Assembly: GCA_903899015.1 (NCBI GenBank)
Contig: CAIUHP010000046.1
Coordinates: forward strand, 1-64,000
Direction of reading: 5' to 3'
From: an uncultured Armatimonadota bacterium
GTDB taxonomy: Bacteria; Armatimonadota; Fimbriimonadia; Fimbriimonadales; Fimbriimonadaceae
DNA length: 64,000 nucleotides
The first letter of the stretch is position 1, and every line of letters starts with the position of its first letter. Below are positions 27,500 through 38,776 of the stretch, in pieces. The position numbers and the translations under genes are program-made. The notes under the pieces are model-generated. The model had not been told where the DNA came from. It did no database searches and saw only the letters and a list, made by a program, of their open reading frames with translations.

Positions 27500-28585
27500 T
27501 TAGGCCAGCTTCACCCGCTTTCCAATACGAGCAGACTCGTAAATGGCTTGAATGATCTTAATGTCGCGTAGACCCTCTTCGCCGGGTGTTGCTGGCTTTG
27601 AGTGCGAACGAATGCAATGCGAAAAGTGATCCATCTGGGCTGCCCATTGGTTATTGGGCTCAACAGACAGATCGTGACCGTCCAGTGTCAGGTGATCTCC
27701 CTCGTAGGCAGTAGCGGGATTCGCAGTCAGTTTGCCCTTTGAGCCGATAACCTCAAACTGGTTCTTGCCCGGACTCCACGAATAACCACCAGCACCTTGT
27801 GCGACCAAGCCGCTAGGGAAGGTTAGAGTGAATTCCACGGTGTCTTCGGTGTCCACAAACCGATCATCGTTCGGTGGGTTCGTGATTTTGGCGGAAACTT
27901 CGATTGGCTCCTCTCCCGATAGGTATCGAAGCGCATTGAGCGAATAGATCCCGATGTCCATCATCGAACCTCCCCCCGCGAGTGCCTTTTGAGTTCGCCA
28001 CTGCCCGTGTCCGATATTGAATCCGTGATCGGATCGCATGGATTGGATTTTTCCGAGTTCTCCGGATCGGACTGCTTTGATAGCACGCAGATTGTGGTTC
28101 TCATAGTGGCAGCGATATCCGATCTGAAGAAGTTTCTTCGCCTTCTTACACGCATCGATCATGGCTTGGCACTCGGCAACAGTTGGAGCCATCGGTTTCT
28201 CGCTACAGACATGTTTGCCTAGTTGCGCGGCACGAATGGTGAAGCCAGGATGGGTCGATGGCGTCGTAATGACATAAACAACCTCGATATCTGGATTGTT
28301 CTTGATCGCATCCATCGAGTCATAGGTGTATCGGTGAGTCTCTGGAATGCCGTATTGATCTCCAAATCGAACAAGTTTTTCGCTGTGACCACTGATGAGA
28401 GCAACGAGCTTTGACCCCTTGCAAAACTTCATATTGGGAATGATTTGATTGGTGGCATAGCCCCCGAGACCGAGAATCGCCCAGCCGACAGGTTTTTCTT
28501 CGAGTTCCTTCAATAACCCGATAGGACTGATTGCAGTAGCCAAAGCTCCTGCTAAAACTTCGCGTCGAGAAGGGTCGTAAGACAT
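27500..28585 (-). CDS. Gfo/Idh/MocA-family oxidoreductase with Tat-like signal
   Basis: 361 residues. The N-terminus SRREVLAGALATAISPIG has a twin-arginine pattern, though it lacks the full consensus and a strong cleavage site. A Rossmann domain follows (GWAILGLGGYATNQIIPNM), then the EKPMAPTVAECQ motif near residue 130 whose Lys is catalytic in the family, and the C-terminal beta-sheet domain (GGGSMMDIGIYSLNALRYLS). The closest functional relatives are glucose-fructose oxidoreductase-like and sugar dehydrogenases using tightly bound NADP. The substrate is unknown. TAGAAT lies 8 nt upstream of ATG. Confidence 0.88.
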   Translation of the reverse strand: MSYDPSRREVLAGALATAISPIGLLKELEEKPVGWAILGLGGYATNQIIPNMKFCKGSKLVALISGHSEKLVRFGDQYGIPETHRYTYDSMDAIKNNPDIEVVYVITTPSTHPGFTIRAAQLGKHVCSEKPMAPTVAECQAMIDACKKAKKLLQIGYRCHYENHNLRAIKAVRSGELGKIQSMRSDHGFNIGHGQWRTQKALAGGGSMMDIGIYSLNALRYLSGEEPIEVSAKITNPPNDDRFVDTEDTVEFTLTFPSGLVAQGAGGYSWSPGKNQFEVIGSKGKLTANPATAYEGDHLTLDGHDLSVEPNNQWAAQMDHFSHCIRSHSKPATPGEEGLRDIKIIQAIYESARIGKRVKLA

Positions 28586-28791
28586 ATGTCGCTATTCTAG
28601 TGCACCGCTGCAAGAAACTGAATGCTCAAGGGAACCCAGTTGGAAAATTCCGGTCTGAGCAGTTGGTGTGATACCGTTCGTTGCTTCAAATCAAGTTGAA
28701 CTTCCTCGAAATTTAAGGAAGCCCCGAATGATTTGAATGTCCCATGCAACCTTTCGGGAACGAATTGAGTACAATATCGGTTGATATGACC

Positions 28792-28812
28792 ATTGAGCGC
28801 AATGGACTCAAG
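28792..28812 (+). promoter_or_regulatory. HAIR operator of dnaK
   Basis: ATTGAGC, 7 nt, ACTCAAG matches CTTGAGT-N7-ACTCAAG at 12 of 14 positions with the exact spacer; the right half is perfect. It lies 40 nt before the dnaK start. TATAAC (28830-28835) follows and could be the -10 box. The remaining part of 28586-28791 shows no gene. Confidence 0.8.
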
Positions 28813-28851
28813 TGGATTGATTCCATTGATATAACAGAAGGAGCAAAATAA

Positions 28852-30750
<1,899 letters not shown>

Positions 30751-30762
30751 GAAAAGCTTAAG

Positions 30763-30806
30763 AGCCCCCTTGTACGAGCAAAGTGTTCGTACAAGGGGGC
30801 TTTTTT
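30763..30806 (+). terminator. Terminator of dnaK
   Basis: AGCCCCCTTGTACGA and TCGTACAAGGGGGCT form a perfect 15-bp stem with a 9-nt loop, followed by six T. It is the strongest intrinsic terminator in the window. Confidence 0.95.
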
Positions 30807-30845
30807 GGTTTTAGTGGCTGCGAAGACTTCTAATTCAAGAGCCGA

Positions 30846-31337
30846 CTATCCCACTTCAAACATCGATTCTGCAACCACTTCCGTTTCACCCCAAATGAGG
30901 GCGTGACTCTGCCAGAACGCCTCGCTCTGAGGGGTTGCATTAAAGTCCCAAGGTTCGGGTTCCGAAGCAATTCCGATGAACGCTGTGAGACACAGGTAAA
31001 GGTTTGGATCCCGACTCTTCTTGAGGACGACTCTCACGGTAGAACAATCTTCTGGAGCTCGATCGAGCACGAAACGAGTAACACCTTTTCGAAACGGACG
31101 CTTCGCGAAAACGATTTTGTCATTCTCGTTGGTCTCGACACAGATACGTTTTCCGACCACTCGCTCAAGGTCGATGAGTTCAACGATTTGGGCGCGCTTC
31201 TCGGAAGAAATTTTCGCAAGCACCTCCGGCAACAGGGAAGTGACGTCGCCTTGCAAGTGAGAAATGGGCCGATCAATTACTTGTTCTCCCGAGGCTAAGG
31301 TTCCAAGAATTGTTGTCGGGAGCTTCTTCGATTTCAT
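30846..31337 (-). CDS. Hypothetical protein
   Basis: 163 residues, no signal peptide or membrane segment. The middle is a basic, beta-rich region (ERVVGKRICVETNENDKIVF, RFVLDRAPEDCSTVRVVLKK) followed by NLYLCLTAFIGIASEPEPWD and an ending with FWQSHALIWGETEVV. The pattern of a YLCLTAF strand and a FWxxHAL helix suggests a compact enzyme or nuclease-like fold, but I do not recognise the family and assign no function. It is upstream of the HAD/mqnC genes on the same strand only by position; those are transcribed towards lower coordinates ahead of it, separated by 22 nt. Confidence 0.7.
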   Translation of the reverse strand: MKSKKLPTTILGTLASGEQVIDRPISHLQGDVTSLLPEVLAKISSEKRAQIVELIDLERVVGKRICVETNENDKIVFAKRPFRKGVTRFVLDRAPEDCSTVRVVLKKSRDPNLYLCLTAFIGIASEPEPWDFNATPQSEAFWQSHALIWGETEVVAESMFEVG

Positions 31338-31359
31338 GCGATTATCTGACGTGTCGAAC

Positions 31360-31995
31360 CTATGTCAGGTTCAATCCTTCAATGGCTTCTTCGAGTTCTT
31401 TTTGAAGAATATCAGCACTCTTAAAGTGAATTCCTGTTAACCCGGCCCGCTGTGCTCCTTCAACGTTCTCGATTCGATCATCGATGAAGATGGAGTCCTC
31501 GACTTCAAAAGATAGCTGCTTGCACAATGCCTTATAGATCTCAGGGTCGGGTTTAGATCGTCTAAATTCGGCGCTGACAAAGATGCGGTTTTCGAATATC
31601 TCTCGGAGTTCTGGAAAGAGATAGTCGATCATTTCTTTGAGCATCCAGCCGTTGTTAGTCAGGACGGATACTTGGTGATGCGTCGCTAGGTTTCGTGCGA
31701 TTGCCAGGGTATCGAAGTTTGGGCTCATACCCGACTTTCGGTATTGCATCCATTCTTCACGAGAGAGCGGTCTGTCAACTCTCTCTCCGAACTCCATTAA
31801 ATATTCGGAAGCCGAATAATCTCCGTTGTCCGAACTTGCTTCAAATCCAGAAGTCCAAATGGCATCTGCAAGGACATCGGTAGGTCTCCCAGTGAATTCG
31901 GAAAGAAACTCAATCCGACGATCATCGGATAGGTGACAGAGCACCCCATCCATATCGAAGATGACCAGCTTCCTTTGAGCTCTAGATGAGTTCAT
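31360..31995 (-). CDS. HAD-superfamily hydrolase
   Basis: 211 residues from ATG 31995, which overlaps the end of mqnC by 14 nt; an earlier in-frame start at 32049 would lie well inside mqnC. Motif I is LVIFDMDGVLCHLSDDRR, motif II VSVLTNNGW, motif III Lys in RRSKPDPEIYKALCKQL and motif IV SIFIDDRIENVEGAQRAGL. The IA cap and the FIDDRxxN motif IV are like those of the epoxide-hydrolase N-terminal and YihX-type phosphatases. The substrate is unknown. Overlap with mqnC suggests co-translation, which may be only a matter of compaction. Confidence 0.88.
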   Translation of the reverse strand: MNSSRAQRKLVIFDMDGVLCHLSDDRRIEFLSEFTGRPTDVLADAIWTSGFEASSDNGDYSASEYLMEFGERVDRPLSREEWMQYRKSGMSPNFDTLAIARNLATHHQVSVLTNNGWMLKEMIDYLFPELREIFENRIFVSAEFRRSKPDPEIYKALCKQLSFEVEDSIFIDDRIENVEGAQRAGLTGIHFKSADILQKELEEAIEGLNLT

Positions 31996-33073
31996 AGCGG
32001 GTATTTCGTCGCTTAGGAACGTATCCCGCATCCTGAATGATTCGCTCAAATTCTTCTGAACTTAAGATGAATTTGTTGCCGGCTGCCGATACGACGTTCT
32101 CTTCGATCATAACGGAGCCGAAATCGTTCGCACCGTAATTGAGGGCCGTTTGTGCGATCTTGGGGCCTTGGGTGAGGATGGAAACTTGAAGGTTGTCGAA
32201 GTTATCGAGGAACAGGCGAGAGACCGCTACCGTCTTCAGGTAATCCAAACCGCTTGCTTTGTGTGCAATGGGTAGATTCGTATCTTCTGGTTGGAAATTC
32301 CAGGTGATAAAGGCGCGGAAAGGGGAGCATTCGTCTTGAAGATCACGAATCCGGCCTAAGTGCTCCACGCGATCTTCAATCGTCTCCACGTGACCAAACA
32401 TCATCGAGGCGGTGCTTCGAATCCCGAGGGCAGAGGCGGTTCGCATGCACTCTAGCCATTCGTCAGTCGTGTCCTTGTATGGGGCAATAATCTTTCGAAC
32501 CCGGTCGACCAAGATTTCGCCGCCTGCACCCGGAATGGAATGCAAACCTGAAGCATGTAAGCGTTGAAGGGTCTCGTGCAGCGATAGCTTTGAGATGTGG
32601 GCGATATAGATGATCTCAGCCGGGGAGAGTGCATGGAGGATCACCTGAGGATAAGCTTCTTTTATCTTGCTGAAGATTCCCTCGTAATAGTCAATCTTGA
32701 GCTTAGGATTGAGTCCACCTTGAAAAAGAATTTCGACTCCACCCTTGTCGACGGTGTCTCCGACTTTCTCAAGAATGGCTTCGTCCGAGTGTACATAGCC
32801 TTCGCCGTGGCCGGGAACTCGGTAGAACGCACAGAATTTACAACGCACCCAGCACACGTTTGTGTAGTTGAGGATACGTCCAATGATGTACGTAACATTG
32901 TCCCCCGGGACTTTGCGTAGGCGTTGGAAGTTCGCCAGGTTCGCAAGGTCAAGCGGATTCGGGTGCTTGAAAAGAAATAGGGCGTCTTCGCTAGTCAGTC
33001 GCTCGCCTGCATAAACTTTGTCAGCGATGGTGTCAATCGAGATTCCTGAAAGTTCTGGAGCAAGTGTAGCCAT
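31982..33073 (-). CDS. mqnC: Cyclic dehypoxanthinyl futalosine synthase
   Basis: 363 residues. Radical SAM enzyme with C74xxxC78xxC81 (NVCWVRCKFCAFYR) binding the 4Fe-4S cluster. It cyclises dehypoxanthinyl futalosine in the futalosine route of menaquinone synthesis. Supporting features are EILFQGGLNPKLKIDYYEGI, HALSPAEI, GLHSIPGAGGEILVDRVR, STASMMFGHVETIEDRVEHL and the C-terminal GYVPKRRNTRYELI, all characteristic of MqnC rather than MqnE. No other mqn gene is in the window. The organism therefore probably makes menaquinone by the futalosine pathway. Confidence 0.95.
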   Translation of the reverse strand: MATLAPELSGISIDTIADKVYAGERLTSEDALFLFKHPNPLDLANLANFQRLRKVPGDNVTYIIGRILNYTNVCWVRCKFCAFYRVPGHGEGYVHSDEAILEKVGDTVDKGGVEILFQGGLNPKLKIDYYEGIFSKIKEAYPQVILHALSPAEIIYIAHISKLSLHETLQRLHASGLHSIPGAGGEILVDRVRKIIAPYKDTTDEWLECMRTASALGIRSTASMMFGHVETIEDRVEHLGRIRDLQDECSPFRAFITWNFQPEDTNLPIAHKASGLDYLKTVAVSRLFLDNFDNLQVSILTQGPKIAQTALNYGANDFGSVMIEENVVSAAGNKFILSSEEFERIIQDAGYVPKRRNTRYELI

Positions 33074-33108
33074 TTGTTCTGTATTTTACTTCCTAGAGGC
33101 TTCAGATT

Positions 33109-34386
33109 TCAGGATTTGTTGAAAGTTGATTGTGCGGCAGTTTCGCCCGCAACATATCCAGTCGCGAACGCCGCTTGAAGGTTATAACCCCCAACCGGTC
33201 CCGCGATGTCGAGAACTTCACCACAAAGGTAGAGACCGCCCACGCATTTCGATTTCATCGTTTGGGGATCGACTTCGTCCAACGCAATTCCGCCGGACAC
33301 GACTTCACCCTTTTCGAGCGGAACGGCTCGAACAGGGCCGAGAGACCAGCCCTTCAAGACGGTGATCAGACGATTTCTCGCCTTCTTTTCTAAGCGCATC
33401 CCAACGCAATCATGAGCAATCTCAGCAGCATCAAGGATCGATACGACTAAACTTCGAGGAACAAATTCTTCAACAATTGAAGCAATAAAACGTTTGGGAT
33501 GAACGGTGACAGCCGCGAGGATCTCTGCGCTCAGGGTTTCGTAAGATCGGTTCGGTGCCAGGTCGATTTCAAGCGTGACCGGACCTCCAGGCAAAGTTTC
33601 GGCGACGATTCGACTAATGCCGAGAACCGTGGGACCCGATACTCCATGGTGAGTGAAAAGCAGGTCTCCCGTCCATCGGGCAATTTCTTTGCCGGCAAAA
33701 CGTGCCTTGAGAAGGCAGTCCCGTAGCGCAATTCCGGACTGTTCAGCAAGCAATTCTGGATCCGTAGATAAATACATTGGCGCGAGCGCGGCCCGAATCT
33801 TGACCACCGTATGCCCGACTTCGTTTGCCCAATTCCAGCCGTCTCCCGTCGTTCCTGTGCCTGGATAGGAACTTCCTCCCACTGAAAGGATGACGGCAGG
33901 AGCCCGTAATTCCCGTTCAGTTTGAGTTGAGTCAAGATATCGAACTCCTGTTACCGAGCCATTGTTTGAAATTAAGCCGATGGCAGGAGATTCAAAGCGA
34001 ATTTCGACTCCAACTTCTTCGAGATACGAAGTAAGGATGCGCACGACATCTTTTGCCGTTTGCCCAACTGGGAAAATCCGACCGTCTGGACGGGTGTAGA
34101 CCTCTAACCCTCGACTCGTGAGCATCTCAACGATTTGATGATTTTGAAAACGATAGCAAGCGGGACGGATGAATCGTGCTTCGTTGGGCCGGAACGCCCG
34201 TAGCACCTCTTCCAAGGGGCCGTCGTGGGTGATATTGCACTTACCACCACCAGAGATCAGGATCTTGGTGCCAACCCGGGTCGTCTTTTCAAGAATCACG
34301 ACCTTGGCACCCTTGAGCGCCGCGCGCCAAGCTGCGATGATCCCTGCTGCTCCAGCTCCAACCACAATTACATCGGGATCTTCCAC
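33109..34386 (-). CDS. HI0933/BaiN-type flavoprotein oxidoreductase
   Basis: 425 residues from GTG 34386. An N-terminal FAD-binding Rossmann fold (VIVVGAGAAGIIAAWRAALK, then VVILEKTTRVGTKILISGGG KCN) is followed by the HI0933-specific central domain and a second dinucleotide region VSGGIALDEVDPQTM and CVGGLYLCGEVLDIAGPVGG YNLQAAFATG. The GGGKCN and GPVGGYN signatures define this family, whose members include 3-dehydro-bile-acid reductases and a proposed thiouridine/RNA-linked role; the physiological substrate here is unknown. The next gene in the same direction is mqnC, 36 nt downstream. Confidence 0.9.
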   Translation of the reverse strand: MEDPDVIVVGAGAAGIIAAWRAALKGAKVVILEKTTRVGTKILISGGGKCNITHDGPLEEVLRAFRPNEARFIRPACYRFQNHQIVEMLTSRGLEVYTRPDGRIFPVGQTAKDVVRILTSYLEEVGVEIRFESPAIGLISNNGSVTGVRYLDSTQTERELRAPAVILSVGGSSYPGTGTTGDGWNWANEVGHTVVKIRAALAPMYLSTDPELLAEQSGIALRDCLLKARFAGKEIARWTGDLLFTHHGVSGPTVLGISRIVAETLPGGPVTLEIDLAPNRSYETLSAEILAAVTVHPKRFIASIVEEFVPRSLVVSILDAAEIAHDCVGMRLEKKARNRLITVLKGWSLGPVRAVPLEKGEVVSGGIALDEVDPQTMKSKCVGGLYLCGEVLDIAGPVGGYNLQAAFATGYVAGETAAQSTFNKS

Positions 34387-34472
34387 GTGCCTTCATTTTG
34401 ACTCTCTAGAGTAGGCGGATGCTGACATTGGACTATAAATCAAGCGATGAAGCTTGGTAGTCTTGGCTCACG

Positions 34473-35663
34473 ATGAAATCACTGACAGGCGAAAAACTCA
34501 ACCAAGCAGTTGGACTCACGCAAGCTTCTGGAGCCGATGTGTGGTTAACATTTGTACGAGAAACTTCCGCGTGTGGTGATCCGGTCCTTAACCTGATACT
34601 TAACGGCGGACTCACGTGGTTGAGCGCATTGATCGTCGCGAAAACTGGTGAAAAAATCGCGGTCGTTGGTAACTACGACGCGGAACCCTTAGAGACGTCA
34701 GGCGATTGGGATGAAATCGTGCCGTACGTGCAAGGTATTCGTGAGCCGTTGATCCAAGTTCTCGAAAGGCTCGTATCACCTGATGGAACGATTGCGGTGA
34801 ATTATTCGACCAGTGATGTTCAGTCCGATGGCCTGAGCCATGGATTGTATTTGCTTCTTGAGGAGTACTTCCGAGGCACGCGCTTTGAAGACAAACTGGT
34901 GAGCGCAGAAAATATCACGATGGCGCTTCGAGGCATCAAGTCTCCAACAGAGGTGGCGCGCATAACTCAGGCGATTTTAGAGACGGATCAAATCTTTGAG
35001 GAGATCGGACAGTTTGCCAAAAATGGCAAGACCGAGCGAGCCATCTTCGAGTTCACACAGGAATGCGTCAAGAAAAGAGGTCTCGGTTACTCGTGGGATG
35101 CATCAGCAGATCCAATCGTAAACAGTGGTCCGAAGTCAATGATTGGCCACGGATACGCTTCAAGTTCGATCGTCTTAGAACCAGGCCATGTCTTCCATGT
35201 AGATCTGGGAGTGACCAAGGAAGATTATTCGTCCGACATACAGCGCTGCTGGTATGTCTCCGGTGGAGAGGAAATTCCAGAAGATGTTCTTGCCGTTTTG
35301 GAGGCAGTCAATGGTGCGATCACGGCGGCGGCTGAAGTGCTCCTGCCGGGGGCCCTGGGGCATGAGGTTGACGCGGCGGCAAGGAAGCATCTGACGAGTT
35401 GCGGTTACGAAGAGTATCTTCATGCCTTGGGTCATCAAGTGGGTCGGGTTGCCCACGATGGTGGAGCAGTCCTCGGCCCTTGCTGGGAGCGTTACGGCAA
35501 GACGCCCTATATCCCTGTCAAGGCCGGTGAAATTTACACTTTGGAGCTGGGCGTTATCATGCCAAATCGAGGTTATTTGGGATTAGAAGAAATGGTCCGA
35601 GTGACCCCAGAAGGGGTGGAATGGTTGACTTCTCGGCAGTGGAATCTCCCAGTCATTCAGTAA
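34473..35663 (+). CDS. M24-family metallopeptidase (Xaa-Pro peptidase-like)
   Basis: 396 residues. An N-terminal creatinase-type domain (1-160) precedes a pita-bread domain. The five metal ligands can be read: Asp244 (FHVDLG), Asp255 (SSDIQRCW), His321 (HALGHQVGR), Glu358 (YTLELG) and Glu372 or 373 (GLEEMVRV). This supports a two-metal aminopeptidase acting on Xaa-Pro or related bonds in the cytosol. Some M24 proteins are creatinases or prolidases; the ligand set favours an active peptidase. Its stop codon lies inside a 10-bp hairpin shared with the convergent neighbour. Confidence 0.88.
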   Translation: MKSLTGEKLNQAVGLTQASGADVWLTFVRETSACGDPVLNLILNGGLTWLSALIVAKTGEKIAVVGNYDAEPLETSGDWDEIVPYVQGIREPLIQVLERLVSPDGTIAVNYSTSDVQSDGLSHGLYLLLEEYFRGTRFEDKLVSAENITMALRGIKSPTEVARITQAILETDQIFEEIGQFAKNGKTERAIFEFTQECVKKRGLGYSWDASADPIVNSGPKSMIGHGYASSSIVLEPGHVFHVDLGVTKEDYSSDIQRCWYVSGGEEIPEDVLAVLEAVNGAITAAAEVLLPGALGHEVDAAARKHLTSCGYEEYLHALGHQVGRVAHDGGAVLGPCWERYGKTPYIPVKAGEIYTLELGVIMPNRGYLGLEEMVRVTPEGVEWLTSRQWNLPVIQ

Positions 35664-35675
35664 CGGGGAGATTCC
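35641..35675. terminator. Bidirectional hairpin spanning the M24 stop codon
   Basis: GGAATCTCCC (35641-35650) pairs with GGGAGATTCC (35666-35675); the TAA of the M24 gene is in the loop. It separates two convergent genes. The tails have few T residues. Confidence 0.5.
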
Positions 35676-35687
35676 TGAAATCAACGA

Positions 35688-37232
35688 TTACTCGTAACCA
35701 GGCCGGTCAGCGATTTCGAATGAGTAGATCTCTTCGATCTGTTCTGCAGAATGGTTCTGCAGGTCGTTTAGGTGTGCGACCAATCGATCAACGTCAGCAC
35801 CATCCGGCAATGCTAAGGCACCAAGGAGCGCGAATTTGTAACTCAAAATTCCTGCCAAGTCAGCGGTTTCATTCCGCGCATGACCAGCGGGATACATCAC
35901 AAAACCACTATCCATGGTTTGACCGGATTGGGTCGTAACGATTAGGGAAGTGGGAATACCATCGGGATACTTGGCGTCATACTCAGGACCGCCATGCTCG
36001 AAAGTGATTTTGTCCATCAGCTTTCTGGTTAACGGATGGAAGATCGCATCTTGATGGTAATCAAAGGGTGAAAGCATTAGGGCTTTCCACAACTCATCGG
36101 TTCCTTGAAGGTGGTTAATTGTTTCCTTCGCTTCAATGGCTTTTCTGAGCATGGTTGCGACGATGTAGACCATAGAGTGATCGGCCGACTGTCGCGTGTG
36201 CGGGTCTCGCTTTGCAGGGTCACCAATGATTCCAAATGCAGGCTCGTAAGCCTTTACTACGATCTTAGAAATGTTATCGCTGTCAAGCACGTCAGGATGT
36301 TGAGCGATGATGTCCAGCAAGCCTTGAAGCGCTCCTGCTGATTGATGCTCATAAAGGCCCATCTTGAAATGCATGCCCATCAGGGCAAAGTCCTCTCCCG
36401 AGTGGCTCAAGATCAGATCAAAAGGTGAGTCTCCGTTGGTTTTTACAAACTGCCGGAACATGCTCTCAGGATTGCGGAATATGTCCTTCGGGCCGATAAA
36501 GCCTTGAAGCGCTCGCTTCATACTCAGAATCGCGGCTTCGGTGCTAATGGCTGCACTCGCGCCCTTAGAATCGCTCAGTTGCTTACCCGCTCGAATCGCC
36601 CGCCAAGGAATGTAGTGCGCAACGAACATACCGATCGCAGATTCAATCTGATCGGCGTTTGCACCCATTAGTGCGCCATAGGTGGCCGCTGAAGCAATGG
36701 CGCCGTGTACGACATGGTCTATTCGATACGACTTGAGGCTGAAAACTTCGGCAAGGCGCCCTCTGATCTCATCGAGTAGAACCATGGCTTTAAGCGCAGT
36801 CGCACCGTCCAATCGTTGCTGTTGACAAGCGGCAATGACGACACCATAAAAGTCGTTGTGCCCGAACTCGCCTGCTGTGTTTCCAAGGGCTGGGTTGTAT
36901 CCAAAATTGGTTCCGTTACTATCCCACTCTCTCATCGCGCTCGAGTTTGCGACAATCGCCTTTTCGGCTTTGACTCGAACATTTGAACCGAGAGGAGTGG
37001 CTCCTTTGGAGTCGAGATAGTCCAATGCCTCGCGCTTCAAGATGACCGGAGCGTTTGTTTGGAGTGCGAGGGCAGAGGCCCCACAGAGAACAGCGTCGGT
37101 GTGAAGAAGGCGAACTCGATCGAGAACCGATTGACTTGGTCCTGAACCGAGCTTTGCGGCCATGAAGTCGATCGCAAATTGTCCAATGCCAAGAGCCTGG
37201 TTCGAATTTCGTGGAAGAGTAACGGTATTCAT
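35688..37232 (-). CDS. MmgE/PrpD-family protein
   Basis: 514 residues. The all-alpha N-terminal domain shows the SNSxxxREWD-like motif (ANSSAMREWDSNGTNFG), then DFYGVVIAACQQQRLDGATA, VLLDEIRGRLAEVFSLKSYR, the HGAIASAATYGALMGANADQ region and AHYIPWRAIRAGKQLSDSKG, with the smaller mixed domain following (IVVKAYEPAFGIIGDPAKRD, DHSMVYIVATMLRKAIE). PrpD members dehydrate 2-methylcitrate or isomerise aconitate; without prpB/prpC nearby, the substrate is uncertain. The DUF1800 gene starts upstream on the same strand after 28 nt. Confidence 0.88.
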   Translation of the reverse strand: MNTVTLPRNSNQALGIGQFAIDFMAAKLGSGPSQSVLDRVRLLHTDAVLCGASALALQTNAPVILKREALDYLDSKGATPLGSNVRVKAEKAIVANSSAMREWDSNGTNFGYNPALGNTAGEFGHNDFYGVVIAACQQQRLDGATALKAMVLLDEIRGRLAEVFSLKSYRIDHVVHGAIASAATYGALMGANADQIESAIGMFVAHYIPWRAIRAGKQLSDSKGASAAISTEAAILSMKRALQGFIGPKDIFRNPESMFRQFVKTNGDSPFDLILSHSGEDFALMGMHFKMGLYEHQSAGALQGLLDIIAQHPDVLDSDNISKIVVKAYEPAFGIIGDPAKRDPHTRQSADHSMVYIVATMLRKAIEAKETINHLQGTDELWKALMLSPFDYHQDAIFHPLTRKLMDKITFEHGGPEYDAKYPDGIPTSLIVTTQSGQTMDSGFVMYPAGHARNETADLAGILSYKFALLGALALPDGADVDRLVAHLNDLQNHSAEQIEEIYSFEIADRPGYE

Positions 37233-37260
37233 AATTAATGGATTGATGGAGCGTTAAATA

Positions 37261-38733
37261 CTAACAAAATTGGAACTCTGGGCTCGCGAACAGGAGACGA
37301 GCGACGGCACCCAAAGTTCGGGAAGCCCCCGACGGAGTCTCTAGAGAGGGAAGTCCTCCCTCCTTTTCGAATGCCTGAATGAGTAAGTATTGCTTTGAGG
37401 CAGGCAAATCAGCGTCAAACATGGAAAGAAACTTCACGATCGTGTTGTAAGACGTGATGGGATTGCTATCCAATATCTGCTTGGCAATATAAGCCGCAAG
37501 TGGCTGATCGGGTTGCCCAACTCCAAAAATGAGATTCGCAAACTCGGCGCGAGCCAACATGTTGTTTGGTGTGATCCAAGCTTTTCCTAAGTTCCATCCA
37601 CCCACATTAGGTGGAAAGAGTAGAACCATGCCTTGTTTTTGCATCGACACCAGGATGAGCCCCGCGGTATCCCGAAGGGGTTTTGCTAGCGGTGTGGTAG
37701 GCGTGGCCCCTTTGCCATGCATGGCCGTCATGATCGGCTGTAACTGGGCTTGCCTAAGGACAGAAACCACAAATTCAAGGGGGCTCTTAGGCAGATGTCG
37801 CACACAATCTTCGGCCCAGAACTCTTCTGTTTTTGCGATCTCACGCAGGATGGACTTGGTGTTTCCGTTCGTTTTGATGAACAGAGTGGCTAATCGGTTA
37901 GCGACTCGGGCAGGAATTTCGGTTCCGGCAAAGAAGTGCCAAAGTTTTTGCGTAATGTAGTACGCCGTCTGAGGTTTGAGTGCAATCTCGTCGATTAATG
38001 AATCGGCAGTATAGGGTGCTGACTTTCCGAAGATATTCTTCGCACTGTCGTCAAATAGGTCGGGACTGAAGCTGGAAGTCACCATGGGAATATTTCGGGC
38101 GATGCAGTTACGGACCTTTTCCTGAAAATCTTGACCCGGGTCTTCGTAAACTAGATATCGAATCGCCCAGCCGGTGAATGAGCGGGCTGCTTCGTGGATA
38201 TCGTTCTCCGTGTAGTTCCCCTTGCTGACTGTGAACAGCTCGAAAAATTCTCGCGCAAAATTCTCATTAGGGTGATCTCTTACGCTTGTATCTCCATCGA
38301 GATAATGAAGCATTGCCGGATCGCGACTGATGGCTTTCAGAAGGCTCGAAAAATCTCCAAATGCGTGAGATCGGAGCGTTTCCAGGTAGGTCAACAGCAT
38401 GGGGCCAAATTCGACTTTCTCGCCGCTGACAGCAAAGTGGTTGTGCCAAAAGAACGTTAGTTTTTGCTCTGCGGGGCGATGGGACATCAACAGCCGTAGC
38501 GCCCACCAACTGGAAAATCGATACCCATCGAGGTAGATCTCAGTCTTGTCCGTTTCGTGACAGAACTCCCAAGGACTGATCGGGAAAGCCTCATCGATGT
38601 TATCTTCGTTGAGCAAAAACTCAATCGTGCCTTCGACGCCAATCGGCTCCAAGCGGTCGAGGTCGGATTCCGTGGCGCCTAACGCAAAACGACGCATCAA
38701 GTGAGCAATCTTTTGTCGGTTCGTGAGTGACAT
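37261..38733 (-). CDS. DUF1800 protein
   Basis: 490 residues. Seen: HLMRRFALGATESDLDRLE at the start, the signature KLTFFWHNHFAVSGEKVEFG, AMLHYLDGDTSVRDHPNENF AREFFELFTVSKGNYTENDI, ARSFTGWAIRY, and MVLLFPPNVGGWNLGKAWIT. These are the defining blocks of DUF1800, usually encoded beside a DUF1501 (sulfatase-like) protein and linked to export or cell-surface functions that are not worked out. No DUF1501 gene is seen here. No obvious signal peptide is present at the chosen start. Confidence 0.9.
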   Translation of the reverse strand: MSLTNRQKIAHLMRRFALGATESDLDRLEPIGVEGTIEFLLNEDNIDEAFPISPWEFCHETDKTEIYLDGYRFSSWWALRLLMSHRPAEQKLTFFWHNHFAVSGEKVEFGPMLLTYLETLRSHAFGDFSSLLKAISRDPAMLHYLDGDTSVRDHPNENFAREFFELFTVSKGNYTENDIHEAARSFTGWAIRYLVYEDPGQDFQEKVRNCIARNIPMVTSSFSPDLFDDSAKNIFGKSAPYTADSLIDEIALKPQTAYYITQKLWHFFAGTEIPARVANRLATLFIKTNGNTKSILREIAKTEEFWAEDCVRHLPKSPLEFVVSVLRQAQLQPIMTAMHGKGATPTTPLAKPLRDTAGLILVSMQKQGMVLLFPPNVGGWNLGKAWITPNNMLARAEFANLIFGVGQPDQPLAAYIAKQILDSNPITSYNTIVKFLSMFDADLPASKQYLLIQAFEKEGGLPSLETPSGASRTLGAVARLLFASPEFQFC

Positions 38734-38776
38734 ACCGATGATTCTCAGCCTGATGCGTCGTGCATCTGGAGTTACT

